The notes under the pieces are model-generated. The model was not told where the DNA came from. It did no database searches and saw nothing but the letters and a program-made list of their open reading frames with translations. The position numbers and the translations under genes were made by a program. From CAZUGH01 sp964619785 (GTDB lineage: Bacteria > Bacillota > Clostridia > Lachnospirales > Lachnospiraceae), in assembly GCA_964619785.1 (NCBI GenBank), contig CAZUGH010000032.1, positions 1-19,581 on the forward strand: a DNA stretch of 19,581 bases, given 5' to 3'. Each line of letters starts with the position of its first letter. Position 1 is the first letter of the stretch. Positions 6,178-15,600 of this stretch are shown piece after piece.

Positions 6178-8835
6178 TTAATCGTTCATAAATTGTGCTA
6201 AACGCTCTTTTACCTGCGCCATCATTCCTTGATATTTCTCAAGTTTTTCTTTTTCTTCCTGAATCTTAGACTCTGGAGCCTTGCCTACGAAATTCGGATT
6301 ATTTAACATTCCTTGGGAACGCTTCAACTCCCCTTCGAGCTTCTTCTCTTCCTTCTTTAGTCGCTCAATTTCCTTATCAATATCTACTAATTCTGCAAAT
6401 GGCATATAGATGGAACCATCTGTAATCACAGTCGATACCGCATCTTTGTCAATTCCAGTCTTGTCATTTTGAATCAATACTTCGCTTGCATAAGAAAGTG
6501 TTGCAAAGAATACACGGCTCGTATCGAAAATCTGGCGTACATTTTCCTTGTCCGATACAACGATAACAGTCGCCTTCTTGCTTGGTGGCACGTTCATCTC
6601 TGCACGTACATTACGTATTCCCTTAACAGCTTCTTTGATATGCTCTACTGCTTCTTCGTCTGCTGCAAAATTATACTCTTCTTTATACACTGGCCAATCG
6701 GATACCATAATGGATTGTTCTTCATCATCGATAAGGGTACAATAAATCTCCTCTGTGATAAATGGCATATATGGGTGAAGCAGCTTCAACGCATCAATTA
6801 ATACCGTCTTCAATGTATAAAGTGCTGCTGCCTTGGTCGTGTCTTCATCATTATAAAGCCTTGGCTTAACCATCTCGATGTACCAGTCACAGAATTCTTC
6901 CCAAATAAAGTCATAGATTTTCTGAACAGCGATTCCCAAATCGAAATTTTCCATCAAAGCTGTAACATCGCGAGTCAAATTGTTCATCTTTGAGAGAATC
7001 CATTTGTCAGCCTGAGTCAACTCGTCAGCAGAAACTTTTTTGTCTACCAAATCTTCATTTTGCTGGAAATTCATCATGATAAAACGTGATGCGTTCCATA
7101 CTTTATTCGCAAAGTTTCGATTTGCTTCTACTCGTTCGTTATAGAATCTCATGTCGTTACCAGGTGCGTTACCGGTAATGAGCGTAAGTCTCAACGCATC
7201 GGCACCATATTGGTCAATAATCTCAAGCGGGTCAATTCCGTTACCCAGGGATTTACTCATTTTCCTTCCCTGTGAATCTCTCACCAAACCGTGGAATAAT
7301 ACGGTCTTGAATGGTTTCTCTCCCATATGCTCATAGCCCGAGAATATCATTCGGATTACCCAGAAGAAAATTATATCGTATCCAGTTACCAATACATCCG
7401 TTGGATAGAAATAATCTAGTTCTTTTGTCTTGTCTGGCCAACCCAATGTGGAAAATGGCCACAATGCGGAGCTAAACCAAGTATCTAGTGTGTCTTCATC
7501 CTGTGTCAGATGTGTACATCCACATTTTGGACATTTGCCCGGTGCTTCTTTGGATACTACTACTTCGCCACATTCATCACAGTAATATGCTGGGATTCGA
7601 TGTCCCCACCATAACTGACGAGAGATACACCAATCACGCATATTGTCTGTCCAGTTGTAATAAATCTTATCCATACGTTCTGGAAGCAATTGAATATCGC
7701 CATCTTTTACCGCTTTAACAGCAGGCTTAATCAATTCATCCATCTTAACGAACCACTGCTGTTTTACCATTGGCTCTACTGTTGTTTTACAACGGTCATG
7801 TGTTCCAACGTTATGAACATGTTCTTCAACACGTACTAACAAGCCGAGTTGATCCAATTCATCTACCATGGCTTTTCTTGCTTCGTAGCGGTCCATGCCG
7901 GCATATTTTCCACCTTTTTCATTGATAGTGGCATCATCATTTAACACATTGATTTCTTCAAGGTTATGACGCTTACCAACCTCAAAGTCATTCGGATCAT
8001 GTGCTGGTGTAATCTTAACCACACCAGTTCCAAATTCTTTATCTACATAGCTATCTGCAATAATCGGAATTTCTCGATTTACCAATGGAAGAATAACGTT
8101 CTTGCCAACTAAATCCTTATATCTCTCATCATCTGGATGTACAGCTACTGCTGTATCTCCTAGCAAGGTCTCTGGTCTAGTTGTTGCAATCTCAACAAAC
8201 TGGTCTGTTCCCGCAATCGGATATTTGATGTGCCAGAAATGACCACCTTGTTCTTCATGCACTACCTCTGCATCTGAAATAGACGTTTTACATACTGGAC
8301 ACCAGTTGATAATTCGGGAACCTTTGTAAATGTATCCCTTCTCATACAACTTGATAAATACTTCTTGAACTGCCTTCGAGCATCCCTCGTCCATTGTGAA
8401 TCGTTCGCGATCCCAATCACAAGAAGATCCCAATTTCTTCAGCTGCTCAATAATACGTCCGCCATATTCTTCTTTCCATTCCCATGCTCTCTCAAGAAAC
8501 TTCTCACGACCCATCTCTTCGTAATCAATACCTTCTGATTTGAGCTGTTCAATAATCTTGACCTCTGTTGCAATACTTGCATGGTCTGTACCTGGTTGCC
8601 ACAATGCTTCATATCCCTGCATTCTCTTAAAACGAATCAAAATATCCTGCATGGTATTATCAAGGGCATGTCCCATATGCAGCTGTCCCGTGATATTAGG
8701 AGGTGGAATTACGATGGTAAATGGTTTCTTATCTTCTCTCACTTCCGCATGAAAATACTTCTTATTCAGCCATTTTGTATATAGCCGATCTTCAATGTCT
8801 TTTGGATTATAATTTTTCTCTAATTCTTTTCTCAT
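6178..8835 (-). CDS. valS: Valyl-tRNA synthetase
   Basis: A cytosolic class I aminoacyl-tRNA synthetase that charges tRNA-Val and edits mischarged Thr. The 885-residue length is normal for ValRS. In order it shows the HIGH-type motif (PPPNITGQLHMGHALDN), zinc-type Cys pairs (CPVC and, later, CDEC with CPKC), an editing domain with TTRPETLLGDTAVAVHP, the ValRS motif DTWFSSALWPFSTLGWP, the KMSKS loop (GRKMSKSLGNGIDP), an anticodon-binding helical domain, and a C-terminal coiled-coil arm rich in Lys/Glu. The frame opens earlier, inside the T-box, but ATG 8833-8835 (MRKELEKNYNPKDIEDRLY) fits the family N-terminus and has GGAGA six bases upstream. Expression is controlled by the T-box leader upstream. 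Confidence 0.98.
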   Translation of the reverse strand: MRKELEKNYNPKDIEDRLYTKWLNKKYFHAEVREDKKPFTIVIPPPNITGQLHMGHALDNTMQDILIRFKRMQGYEALWQPGTDHASIATEVKIIEQLKSEGIDYEEMGREKFLERAWEWKEEYGGRIIEQLKKLGSSCDWDRERFTMDEGCSKAVQEVFIKLYEKGYIYKGSRIINWCPVCKTSISDAEVVHEEQGGHFWHIKYPIAGTDQFVEIATTRPETLLGDTAVAVHPDDERYKDLVGKNVILPLVNREIPIIADSYVDKEFGTGVVKITPAHDPNDFEVGKRHNLEEINVLNDDATINEKGGKYAGMDRYEARKAMVDELDQLGLLVRVEEHVHNVGTHDRCKTTVEPMVKQQWFVKMDELIKPAVKAVKDGDIQLLPERMDKIYYNWTDNMRDWCISRQLWWGHRIPAYYCDECGEVVVSKEAPGKCPKCGCTHLTQDEDTLDTWFSSALWPFSTLGWPDKTKELDYFYPTDVLVTGYDIIFFWVIRMIFSGYEHMGEKPFKTVLFHGLVRDSQGRKMSKSLGNGIDPLEIIDQYGADALRLTLITGNAPGNDMRFYNERVEANRNFANKVWNASRFIMMNFQQNEDLVDKKVSADELTQADKWILSKMNNLTRDVTALMENFDLGIAVQKIYDFIWEEFCDWYIEMVKPRLYNDEDTTKAAALYTLKTVLIDALKLLHPYMPFITEEIYCTLIDDEEQSIMVSDWPVYKEEYNFAADEEAVEHIKEAVKGIRNVRAEMNVPPSKKATVIVVSDKENVRQIFDTSRVFFATLSYASEVLIQNDKTGIDKDAVSTVITDGSIYMPFAELVDIDKEIERLKKEEKKLEGELKRSQGMLNNPNFVGKAPESKIQEEKEKLEKYQGMMAQVKERLAQFMND

Positions 8836-8893
8836 GTTGGTCTCCATTCTGAAATTTCTTGGTTTGTTGCTTGCCGTGCTTGTTTTACTCTGC

Positions 8894-9140
8894 AAAAAAA
8901 AAGGACCCTCATCCCAAAGGACGAAGAACCGTGGTACCACCTTTATTCATAAGCTCTGATGAACTTAATCTCAATTGTCTTTAACGGAACAACCCGTCAT
9001 CACCTAATCTCCTATATCATGATTTCAGCAATTCTGTTCGGAAGCTACTTCCTTATGCACGAACTCGAGATGACCTCTCAGCCTGTGAGTCATCCTCTCT
9101 GACAAGGTTACATAAGTACTCCTCTTCGTCACTACATTTG
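8894..9140 (-). ncRNA. T-box riboswitch, valine specifier
   Basis: The leader of valS has the T-box architecture. Stem I begins near GACGAAGAGG, contains CAGAGAGG and an AGTA on the 5' side of the specifier loop, and has GTA on the 3' side (9046-9048), between helices CTTATG/CATAAG and GAAG/CTTC. GUA is a valine codon, which agrees with the downstream valS. The T-box sequence AAAGGTGGTACCACGG occupies about 8929-8944, followed by a G-U-containing terminator stem (CTTCGTCC with GGATGAGG) and nine T (8894-8902). Uncharged tRNA-Val is expected to stabilise the antiterminator and allow valS transcription. Confidence 0.93.
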
Positions 9141-9150
9141 TCATATAACA

Positions 9151-9181
9151 TTTATACTATCAGAATCCTATAAAATGTCAA
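9151..9181 (-). promoter_or_regulatory. Sigma-A promoter of the T-box/valS transcript
   Basis: Perfect -35 TTGACA at 9176-9181 on the minus strand. TATAAA follows at 9151-9156 with a 19-base spacer; an overlapping AGTATA would give 17 bases. The site lies about 15-20 bases before the T-box stem I and a few bases from the 70-bp repeat array. Confidence 0.7.
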
Positions 9182-9186
9182 GTAGG

Positions 9187-9463
9187 AAATTTCGTTGCGT
9201 GCACTACCGCCCGCCNNNNNNNNNNNNNNNNNNNNNNNNNNNNNNNNNNNNNNNNNNNNNNNNNNNNNNNNNNNNNNNNNNNNNNNNNNNNNNNNNNNNN
9301 NNNNNNNNNNNNNNNACACTACCGCCCGCCGGCTTTCCTAGCATGCCCGCCGGCGCCACAGCCGGCAAACCAAATTTCGTTTCGAACACTACCGCCCGCC
9401 GGCTTTCCTGGCATGCCCGCCGGCACCACAGCCGGCAAACCAAACTACCACCAGCTAGCTTTC
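9187..9463. repeat. GC-rich 70-bp tandem repeat array, interrupted by assembly gap
   Basis: Two units stand in tandem after the gap, starting at 9316 and 9386 (period 70). Over their shared length of about 60 bases they differ at two positions. A partial unit lies before the gap (9187-9215), and a degenerate third unit after 9441 ends at the stop codon of the upstream gene. Each full unit carries three GCCGGC words (for example 9328, 9349 and 9361), so it can form GC-rich hairpins. The units are much richer in GC than the flanking DNA. There are no unique spacers, so this is not a CRISPR array. The true copy number is hidden in the gap. Confidence 0.88.
9216..9315. other. Assembly gap 2 (100 N)
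   Basis: Exactly 100 undetermined bases inside the 70-bp tandem repeat array. The placeholder length means the true size is unknown, and the array itself is the likely cause. Reading frames that cross it on both strands are artefacts. Confidence 0.95.
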
Positions 9464-10636
9464 CTACAATTTCTCTTTTAATATATTCTCCACGTCTTCT
9501 CGGTACTGCTGGTTTTTCTCGCGTATCTTCTCCATCTCGTTTAGACATTTTTCCATGACATCGGCATTGTAGTCGAGGCGTTGGCGCATGCTCTGGCGTT
9601 GTGTGTTGAGACGATGGCGTACCTCGACCATCTCACGGTCATCAACGAGGGCTTCTGCCTGGTAGAACCAGATTTCTCGGTCTTTGACACCTAGTTTCTG
9701 AAGTTCGTGTACGAGGACTTGATTGTATTTGGCAAGAACTTTTGTGCTCTCTTGTTGGCGATTCCACTCTGCTTTTGCCTTGCGATACTGACTATAGACG
9801 AAATCTAGTTCCATGCCATTGCGCACACTGTATCGGTTGACAATTGCTTCGATGACATGAAATGTATTTACGTATTTTATTTTGACGCGATTGAGTAGGG
9901 TGATGGCACGATTGCACTTCTGCTGTGTCATCGCCATATCGATACGGTTTTTCCTAGATTCCAAAACGATGAATACAAGAGATATGAAAATAAAAGCAAT
10001 CAGTCCTAAAAAAGGATATACGATATCCACTTTGAAGCAATAATAAACGGTGATAATTAGGGCTAGCATTGCTATACTGATGATTGCGACACTCTTTGTT
10101 AGGACACGAAGCAAGCCTTGTTTTTGTATAATCTCGTTCTCATCATTAAGTAGCATGTTCTTCTCACTGGTGAGCTGGCGCAGGTCATTCTTCACTTTGA
10201 TGAGATAGTCTTCACTTTCTTTGATCCGTTGAAGGTCTCCATCAATGCGGTCTTCATGTGTATCAAGTGCTTGACGTTGTCCATCTGTTATTTTATATTT
10301 TTGCTTCTGTATGCGATTGCGTTCCTTATTCAAATCATGGATGCCTTGAGCAATTTCACGAAGTACCTTACGCTCTTCTGGCTCCGCATTATCAATCAGC
10401 TGGATATCTTTCAGATAGGAAGTTGCCTGTCCATATTCAAACTTGGCATCTTCGCACTGTTGCTTTGCATCCTTAATCTCATCGTATAAATGCGTAATAT
10501 ATGAAAGTCTGGATTCTGTGTTTGTCAAATCCACTTTCTCTGGTTCTAGCTTTATCTCGGGCTCATTGATTGCCTGTGAATCCTCTGACTCAGGAGTTTT
10601 AATCTCCTTCTTTCTTCGAAACCATTTTCCTATCAT
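9464..10636 (-). CDS. Two-TM coiled-coil membrane protein of unknown function
   Basis: A 390-residue protein and the last gene of the five-gene operon. It has a charged, Glu/Lys-rich N-terminus (1-40), a predicted coiled coil at about 45-170, two adjacent hydrophobic helices at about 177-199 and 205-225 forming a hairpin, and a second long, charged helical region from 230 to the end (QREDVENILKEKL-like tail). Both termini therefore lie on the same side, most likely the cytoplasm. There is no signal peptide and no recognised enzyme motif. Its ATG (10634-10636) overlaps the stop of the preceding gene as ATGA, a sign of translational coupling. The TAG stop is embedded in the edge of the 70-bp repeat array. 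It may be the membrane anchor for the soluble operon products; that is inference. Confidence 0.85.
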   Translation of the reverse strand: MIGKWFRRKKEIKTPESEDSQAINEPEIKLEPEKVDLTNTESRLSYITHLYDEIKDAKQQCEDAKFEYGQATSYLKDIQLIDNAEPEERKVLREIAQGIHDLNKERNRIQKQKYKITDGQRQALDTHEDRIDGDLQRIKESEDYLIKVKNDLRQLTSEKNMLLNDENEIIQKQGLLRVLTKSVAIISIAMLALIITVYYCFKVDIVYPFLGLIAFIFISLVFIVLESRKNRIDMAMTQQKCNRAITLLNRVKIKYVNTFHVIEAIVNRYSVRNGMELDFVYSQYRKAKAEWNRQQESTKVLAKYNQVLVHELQKLGVKDREIWFYQAEALVDDREMVEVRHRLNTQRQSMRQRLDYNADVMEKCLNEMEKIREKNQQYREDVENILKEKL

Positions 10637-11403
10637 AATGCAAATGCCTTTCTCAAATCAAATTTACATTGGTTGACAAATGCCTCATCAAATGCTACTT
10701 CTTCTGACTGCGTGCCTGCATCTCGAAACTGTTCTTGTAGCTCCACGATTCGGTCATATGGAACACCAAGCGACAATGCCTCGCTCTCAAATACCTCATC
10801 TCTACCTTGAATTAAAAGAACGAAGAGATATTGATGTAACGACTCTAGGCTGCTATTGCGTACATAGGCTTCTTTGAAACTACGCGCTGCTTCGTCAAAA
10901 CTTGCAATATGAAACTGTGCGATTGCTAGATTGTGAAAGATATTACCATATTCTTCAGGTGTGAAATTGACTGCGAGGCTACCACTAAGAAGCTTTTTGT
11001 AAGCGGCTGCTGCCTTGCCATATTGACCCTCCATCAAGAGAGTATCCACCTTCATTTTTTTACGCTCATAATGTGGCAAATGAGATATTCCATCCATTAC
11101 GACAATGAGTTTGCGAATCTCGTCCTCTCGATAATAATCCGTCGCACATAGAAGTGTAACCACGATATCCTTTAAACTAGGAGATTTATCTGCTAGCAAT
11201 TCCTGAAGTTTCTCTGCTAAGACCTCTTGTCCAAGCTCATCGCGAATCCATACGATAAGCGATGACTGAAAGAAATCTTCGTTAATATTATATATGTTAT
11301 TGTAGATGTAATAGCACAACTCTTCTAGGGAGCTGACCTTAAGGTCAGTAAATGGCATAACATATGGCGTTGACGCCATTTTCCCTGTACATAATATGAG
11401 CAT
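10633..11403 (-). CDS. Helical TPR-like protein of unknown function
   Basis: A 256-residue soluble protein. The N-terminal half (residues about 20-110) is helical with no known motif. The central region (about 115-195) looks like TPR units, with GQYGKAAAAYKKLLSG and then IFHNLAIAQFHIASFDEAA as the clearest pair. The ATG at 11401-11403 has AGGGAG eight bases upstream. It starts 18 bases after the ASKHA-type gene and ends in a 4-base ATGA overlap with the membrane coiled-coil gene, so it is firmly in the operon. It is probably an adaptor between the large protein or actin-like protein and the membrane component. I do not recognise a named family. Confidence 0.82.
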   Translation of the reverse strand: MLILCTGKMASTPYVMPFTDLKVSSLEELCYYIYNNIYNINEDFFQSSLIVWIRDELGQEVLAEKLQELLADKSPSLKDIVVTLLCATDYYREDEIRKLIVVMDGISHLPHYERKKMKVDTLLMEGQYGKAAAAYKKLLSGSLAVNFTPEEYGNIFHNLAIAQFHIASFDEAARSFKEAYVRNSSLESLHQYLFVLLIQGRDEVFESEALSLGVPYDRIVELQEQFRDAGTQSEEVAFDEAFVNQCKFDLRKAFAL

Positions 11404-11421
11404 CTGTTCATCTCCCTGTCA

Positions 11422-12591
11422 TTAATCTAATTGAATCACCTTTTCCCAAATGCGATGGGATGATGGTGCAATGTCTCCGAAGCCTTTATCTCGAATTGTA
11501 AGAATGCATGTATTCACATCTCGGAAACGTATCCGAATACCAATGCGAACTCGCCGATTGTTCCTGCCAAGTACCGGCTCAAGCGAAAGAATAAATTGTT
11601 TCGTATCTCGCTTTAGAATATTTTTCACCGAGATAGCAATCTCTTCATCACCATCTGGAATCAAGTCAAGCTCACGATCAATCTGGTACCATGGTAACCC
11701 CGCTTTGGCGAAAATAATTTCTTTCACACTCGCATCCACATATACTTTGGTCGTGATATGGCATGGGATCATGTCCTCATCTAGGAAAAGAAAATCTTCT
11801 AGCTTGCCTTCACCACTCAATTCTCGAGCAGCATAACACGCACCATTGACATAGAGATTACGTCCTCGAAATACACGGCGTCCTACACAGAGACGTTGCA
11901 TCACGCCATCTGCCCAATCACCAGCAAAACCCGGGCCTGTCATATATACTGTCGAGATTGCCTGACGATGCAATGCTCCTTGCGCTATATTTTCAAAAAG
12001 TATGGCACGATTACCTTCCTTCACATTGATCAGGTGCGTATAATCCTTCTGAATCACGCCAACTAGGATTGGCTTGCGCTTCCGGTCAATATTCATCTGA
12101 TAATAAAATAAACCTTTGCGGTTATAATCAAACATTCCCACATCACTTTGCCACAGTTCCTTCTTCTGACACAATGCATAATAGAGATAACTCTGCTTAT
12201 GACTGATAATCATGACGCGGTCTTTCTTCAGTCCAATGACTTCAAGTGCACCGTAGAGCATATCCACAAATTCCTTATTTTGTTCCTCAATGGTTATCAC
12301 CAATTGACGAATCCCACTCTCGGGATATTTTTCCTTTGTGATTGCAAGGGTCCTGCGAAAATAATAAGAAAATAAGTTCACCGGGTCAGCTTCCTTGCCA
12401 TCTACATAGATTGGCTCACCCTTCGCCGCTTTGGCAACGAAATTAGAAACCTTTTCCCCTGACTGCTCCATCATAATGGCGGTCTCCATAACACCTTCTG
12501 AGTCTGGCTCAAAGGTCGTCATATTGTAAATTGCAATCTGCGTCTGGTCATCACATAAGTCATAACCCACAAATAACTTATTTTCACTCAC
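11422..12591 (-). CDS. Actin/Hsp70-fold (ASKHA-like) protein, DUF5716-like
   Basis: A soluble protein of about 389 residues. The N-terminus NKLFVGYDLCDDQTQIAIYN resembles the phosphate-1 loop of the actin/Hsp70 superfamily. VITIEEQNKEFVDMLYGALE with ISHKQSYLYYAL follows the Hsp70-like pattern, SDVGMFDYNRKGLFYY (about 149-165) sits where the phosphate-2 loop is expected but lacks the usual glycines, and TVYMTGPGFAGDWAD with VNGACYAARE resembles the adenosine-binding region. A C-terminal beta-rich part (from about 280) is extra. From memory this matches DUF5716 of Lachnospiraceae; I could not verify it. A GTG at 12598-12600 opens the frame, but the GTG at 12589-12591 is better spaced from GGGAGGTG, so I chose it. 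It may be a filament-forming or regulatory ATPase, or a pseudo-ATPase. Confidence 0.8.
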   Translation of the reverse strand: MSENKLFVGYDLCDDQTQIAIYNMTTFEPDSEGVMETAIMMEQSGEKVSNFVAKAAKGEPIYVDGKEADPVNLFSYYFRRTLAITKEKYPESGIRQLVITIEEQNKEFVDMLYGALEVIGLKKDRVMIISHKQSYLYYALCQKKELWQSDVGMFDYNRKGLFYYQMNIDRKRKPILVGVIQKDYTHLINVKEGNRAILFENIAQGALHRQAISTVYMTGPGFAGDWADGVMQRLCVGRRVFRGRNLYVNGACYAARELSGEGKLEDFLFLDEDMIPCHITTKVYVDASVKEIIFAKAGLPWYQIDRELDLIPDGDEEIAISVKNILKRDTKQFILSLEPVLGRNNRRVRIGIRIRFRDVNTCILTIRDKGFGDIAPSSHRIWEKVIQLD

Positions 12592-12608
12592 TATCTTCAC
12601 CTCCCGTT

Positions 12609-15600
12609 CTATAAAATCGGTTTTAATAATTGTTTTGCAATATCCTGATATCTAGTATAGTTGCGGCAAGCCAGACGATATGCGTCCTGGTCACCATTTT
12701 CTCTAGCATCAATCATCTGATTTACTAATGCATAGAAACTATCCGTTGCGGTCTTGCTACCGTCTGTCTTGAGTGGTGCACGGCGCGTCTTCTTGCCCGT
12801 TTCCTCGGTATAAATCTGATAACGGAATTCTTCTCCACTAAATAACAAGAACTCCTTTAGGAAAATACCTGGAAATACCTGCTTCATCTGGTAAGTCTTC
12901 GTCTCACCCTCTTGGTCATGAACCAAAAGATTAACTGGTAAATCTGTATTCATATAAAATTCAATCAGCACGGCATTCTCCACGATATATGGAAGTGTTA
13001 CTCTGCCTCGGAAGTCTTGCATGAACTTCATCATGATTCCTTCCTTCACCATTTGACTGATATGGTAATCCACATACTCAATCTCTGACATCGCAAGTTC
13101 CGACTGTTTCGAATAACGTTTCAAGATTGCCAGTTGCATCACACGATTGTCCGTTGACGCAGCTTCCTTCTGTAAAATCGCCATCAAATCATCGGTAATA
13201 TCAACCTTGTCTACAATGTAATTATAAGCAATGTAACACAAAAACGCCTTCACAAGAACACGATTGATTCCCTTAATATAATAATCATAGAAAATCTGAT
13301 AATAAGAAATCGGATTCTCATTGACAAATAGCACCTGTGCCAAAAGCTTCTCACATACCTCATCATCAATCGGCAATTCTTTCAACCAGGAATCAGAAAA
13401 TACCTGGAAAAATTCTTTAATTGGTCCCATGAAGTACTTTTGCAAATACCCTACCGTAGCAATCGACTTCACTTCGGATTGATACAAGTATTGACACATC
13501 TGAAATAAGATGCCCTCATATGCAACTTCAGGTTGTCTCAGTCGCCACTCAACCACTTTCATCAAGCGCTCTTTATCACATTTCTTAAATCCGTATATCT
13601 CTATCGCTGCATAGGCTTTCGCATGCAGATTGTATTTTGCCATCAATTCGATTAACTCATGACATCTACCTAGGCTAATCTGTGACAAATCAATCTCATC
13701 AAGTATCTGACGAATCATTGTGTCGTCGTTCTGTTCTTGATAGTGTTCAAGCAGTTGCAACACCGTCTTGCCCTGATAATAGTCGCAAAGTATGTCCATC
13801 TTAGTCACCATATGGGCAACCATGGAATCTTCTTGTTTCAATGCAAACTTCTTGTGTACCTTAGCGAGAAGATGCAACATCAGTCCTTGATTCGTGGAAC
13901 CATTTTCAAAACATTGTAGTGCGTATTTCTCCAACTTCATAATCGGTTTCAATGTGTACTCTATTGTCTTCACATAATACCGATTGTCGCTATCCACAAA
14001 ATATAATTGATAATTCGGCGTATAGATATCGATGTGTGCCTGTCCGCCTACGATTGGATAATACTGCTCCTTCTCGGTCTCTAAATGAACGACGTAGACA
14101 CCTTCTATATGCTTATTATTGCAAGTTAAATGCTGTTTAAACATTAGTTCTGGTAAGCAAAGTGCCACATCATCCTTTATATTCTCTTCTTTTAACAGGT
14201 CTTCATACAGGACACCTAAGTTCTCATTCAACTTACGTGCCTTCAACTGCCTCAGGGCAAATTGTGCCATCATCTCGCGATATGCCTCATAGTTGTCCGG
14301 CTTCTCTTCCTTGTTTCGAATCACCCGGCTATAAAGGTATGCTTTAATTCGATCATTTAGATGATTCTCATATTGAAAATATGTGATGACAGACTGGGGA
14401 ATGATACCATTTCCCTCTGTATCAAACGTGTACATATAATATTCAAATAACTCTGTTATACGAAGTCTCTTCTGCACTCCTAGTGCAAACCAAGGAAAAT
14501 ACTCATGTCCCATCTTCTCACAACGTATCAACATACTACAGATACTATGAAGTGTGTCATCAAGTCGATACTTCTTGTATTGCAAAAACAAAATTCGATA
14601 CACAATATCACTATATACTCGTACATGCTCTGCTAAGAAACTCATCGTCAGAGCAAATTCTTTGTCAAACAATTCTTCCTTCGTTCCCCAATAAAGAACT
14701 TGAATGTTTCTTTTTGTCAACTGGTGAACTAAGGTCGGATCTTTTTGATAAATCTTCACAACCTCCAGATAGAGTAAGGGACTATGGCATCCCTTCTCGA
14801 GATATTCCCCAACCTCTTCTAACAGAAGCTTTGGCGTCAACGTCTGATAACGTTCCTCGAGATGCATCAGCAAATAAAGGATTGGCCAGATATGATACCC
14901 ATTTTCATAATAATCTCTAGCTTCTAGTGTCGCTAATCGCTTATCGTCTTCTGTCTTCGTGTAAATACTCTTGATATATAATCCAATCAGATAAAACAGA
15001 ACCGTCTCGGTGCTCTGGTTGTACTCTGGTCTAGGAATCATGCTAAGTCGGTTGACGAACTCCTCACATTCTTCCATTCGCTGTTCCATCGCAGCTAAGT
15101 ATGCGCGCAGATATATAACAATCTCATCTTCGCAGTCAAACAACTCTTCCAAAATCATACGGATATTCGTAAGATACTCTTCTTGACGCATCTTACCTAT
15201 CTTGTAATTGAGCAAATTTTTATATGCTGCCCATAGATACTTCTTCTTATGAAGATAATCCTCAATCGGCATAATACTTGTCTTCTTGCGAAGAACAATC
15301 GTAATCTCTTCTCTCTGATAAGGGGTCTCTAACACGAGACGTCCTGTATGCTTACCATCCTTCAAGCGTTTTGCAGATACCTTAAAGCCAAGCTCGTACT
15401 TATCTTTCTTAAAATCATCACTCCAGATGACGTCTACCTCAGGCTCGATAAACTTGCTATCGCTGAGCACATGAATACAGGCGGCTCCCCAGGTTCCACA
15501 GGTGAGTGTAAGCTGTTCTCTCACATCTTCCATCGTCAGCTCATACTCAAATCTGGTCTGACTAATGTGAAAACGATATGGCTGCTTCCTGCCCGTCGCA

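Noticed and set aside
6469..6801. Plus-strand frame of 110 codons inside valS
   Set aside because: Antisense to the conserved anticodon-binding region of valS; composition is low-complexity and Cys/aromatic-rich, as expected for a shadow.
8836..8940. Longer N-terminus for ValRS
   Set aside because: The extra residues translate the T-box antiterminator/terminator and poly-T run, which are RNA elements rather than coding sequence.
9187..9463. CRISPR array
   Set aside because: Units are directly adjacent 70-mers with no variable spacers, and no cas genes are present.
9175..9558. Open frames on both strands across the 70-bp repeat array and gap 2
   Set aside because: They are open only because the gap translates as X and the GC-rich repeat lacks stops; one overlaps the 3' end of the coiled-coil gene. 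No ribosome site or family-like sequence.
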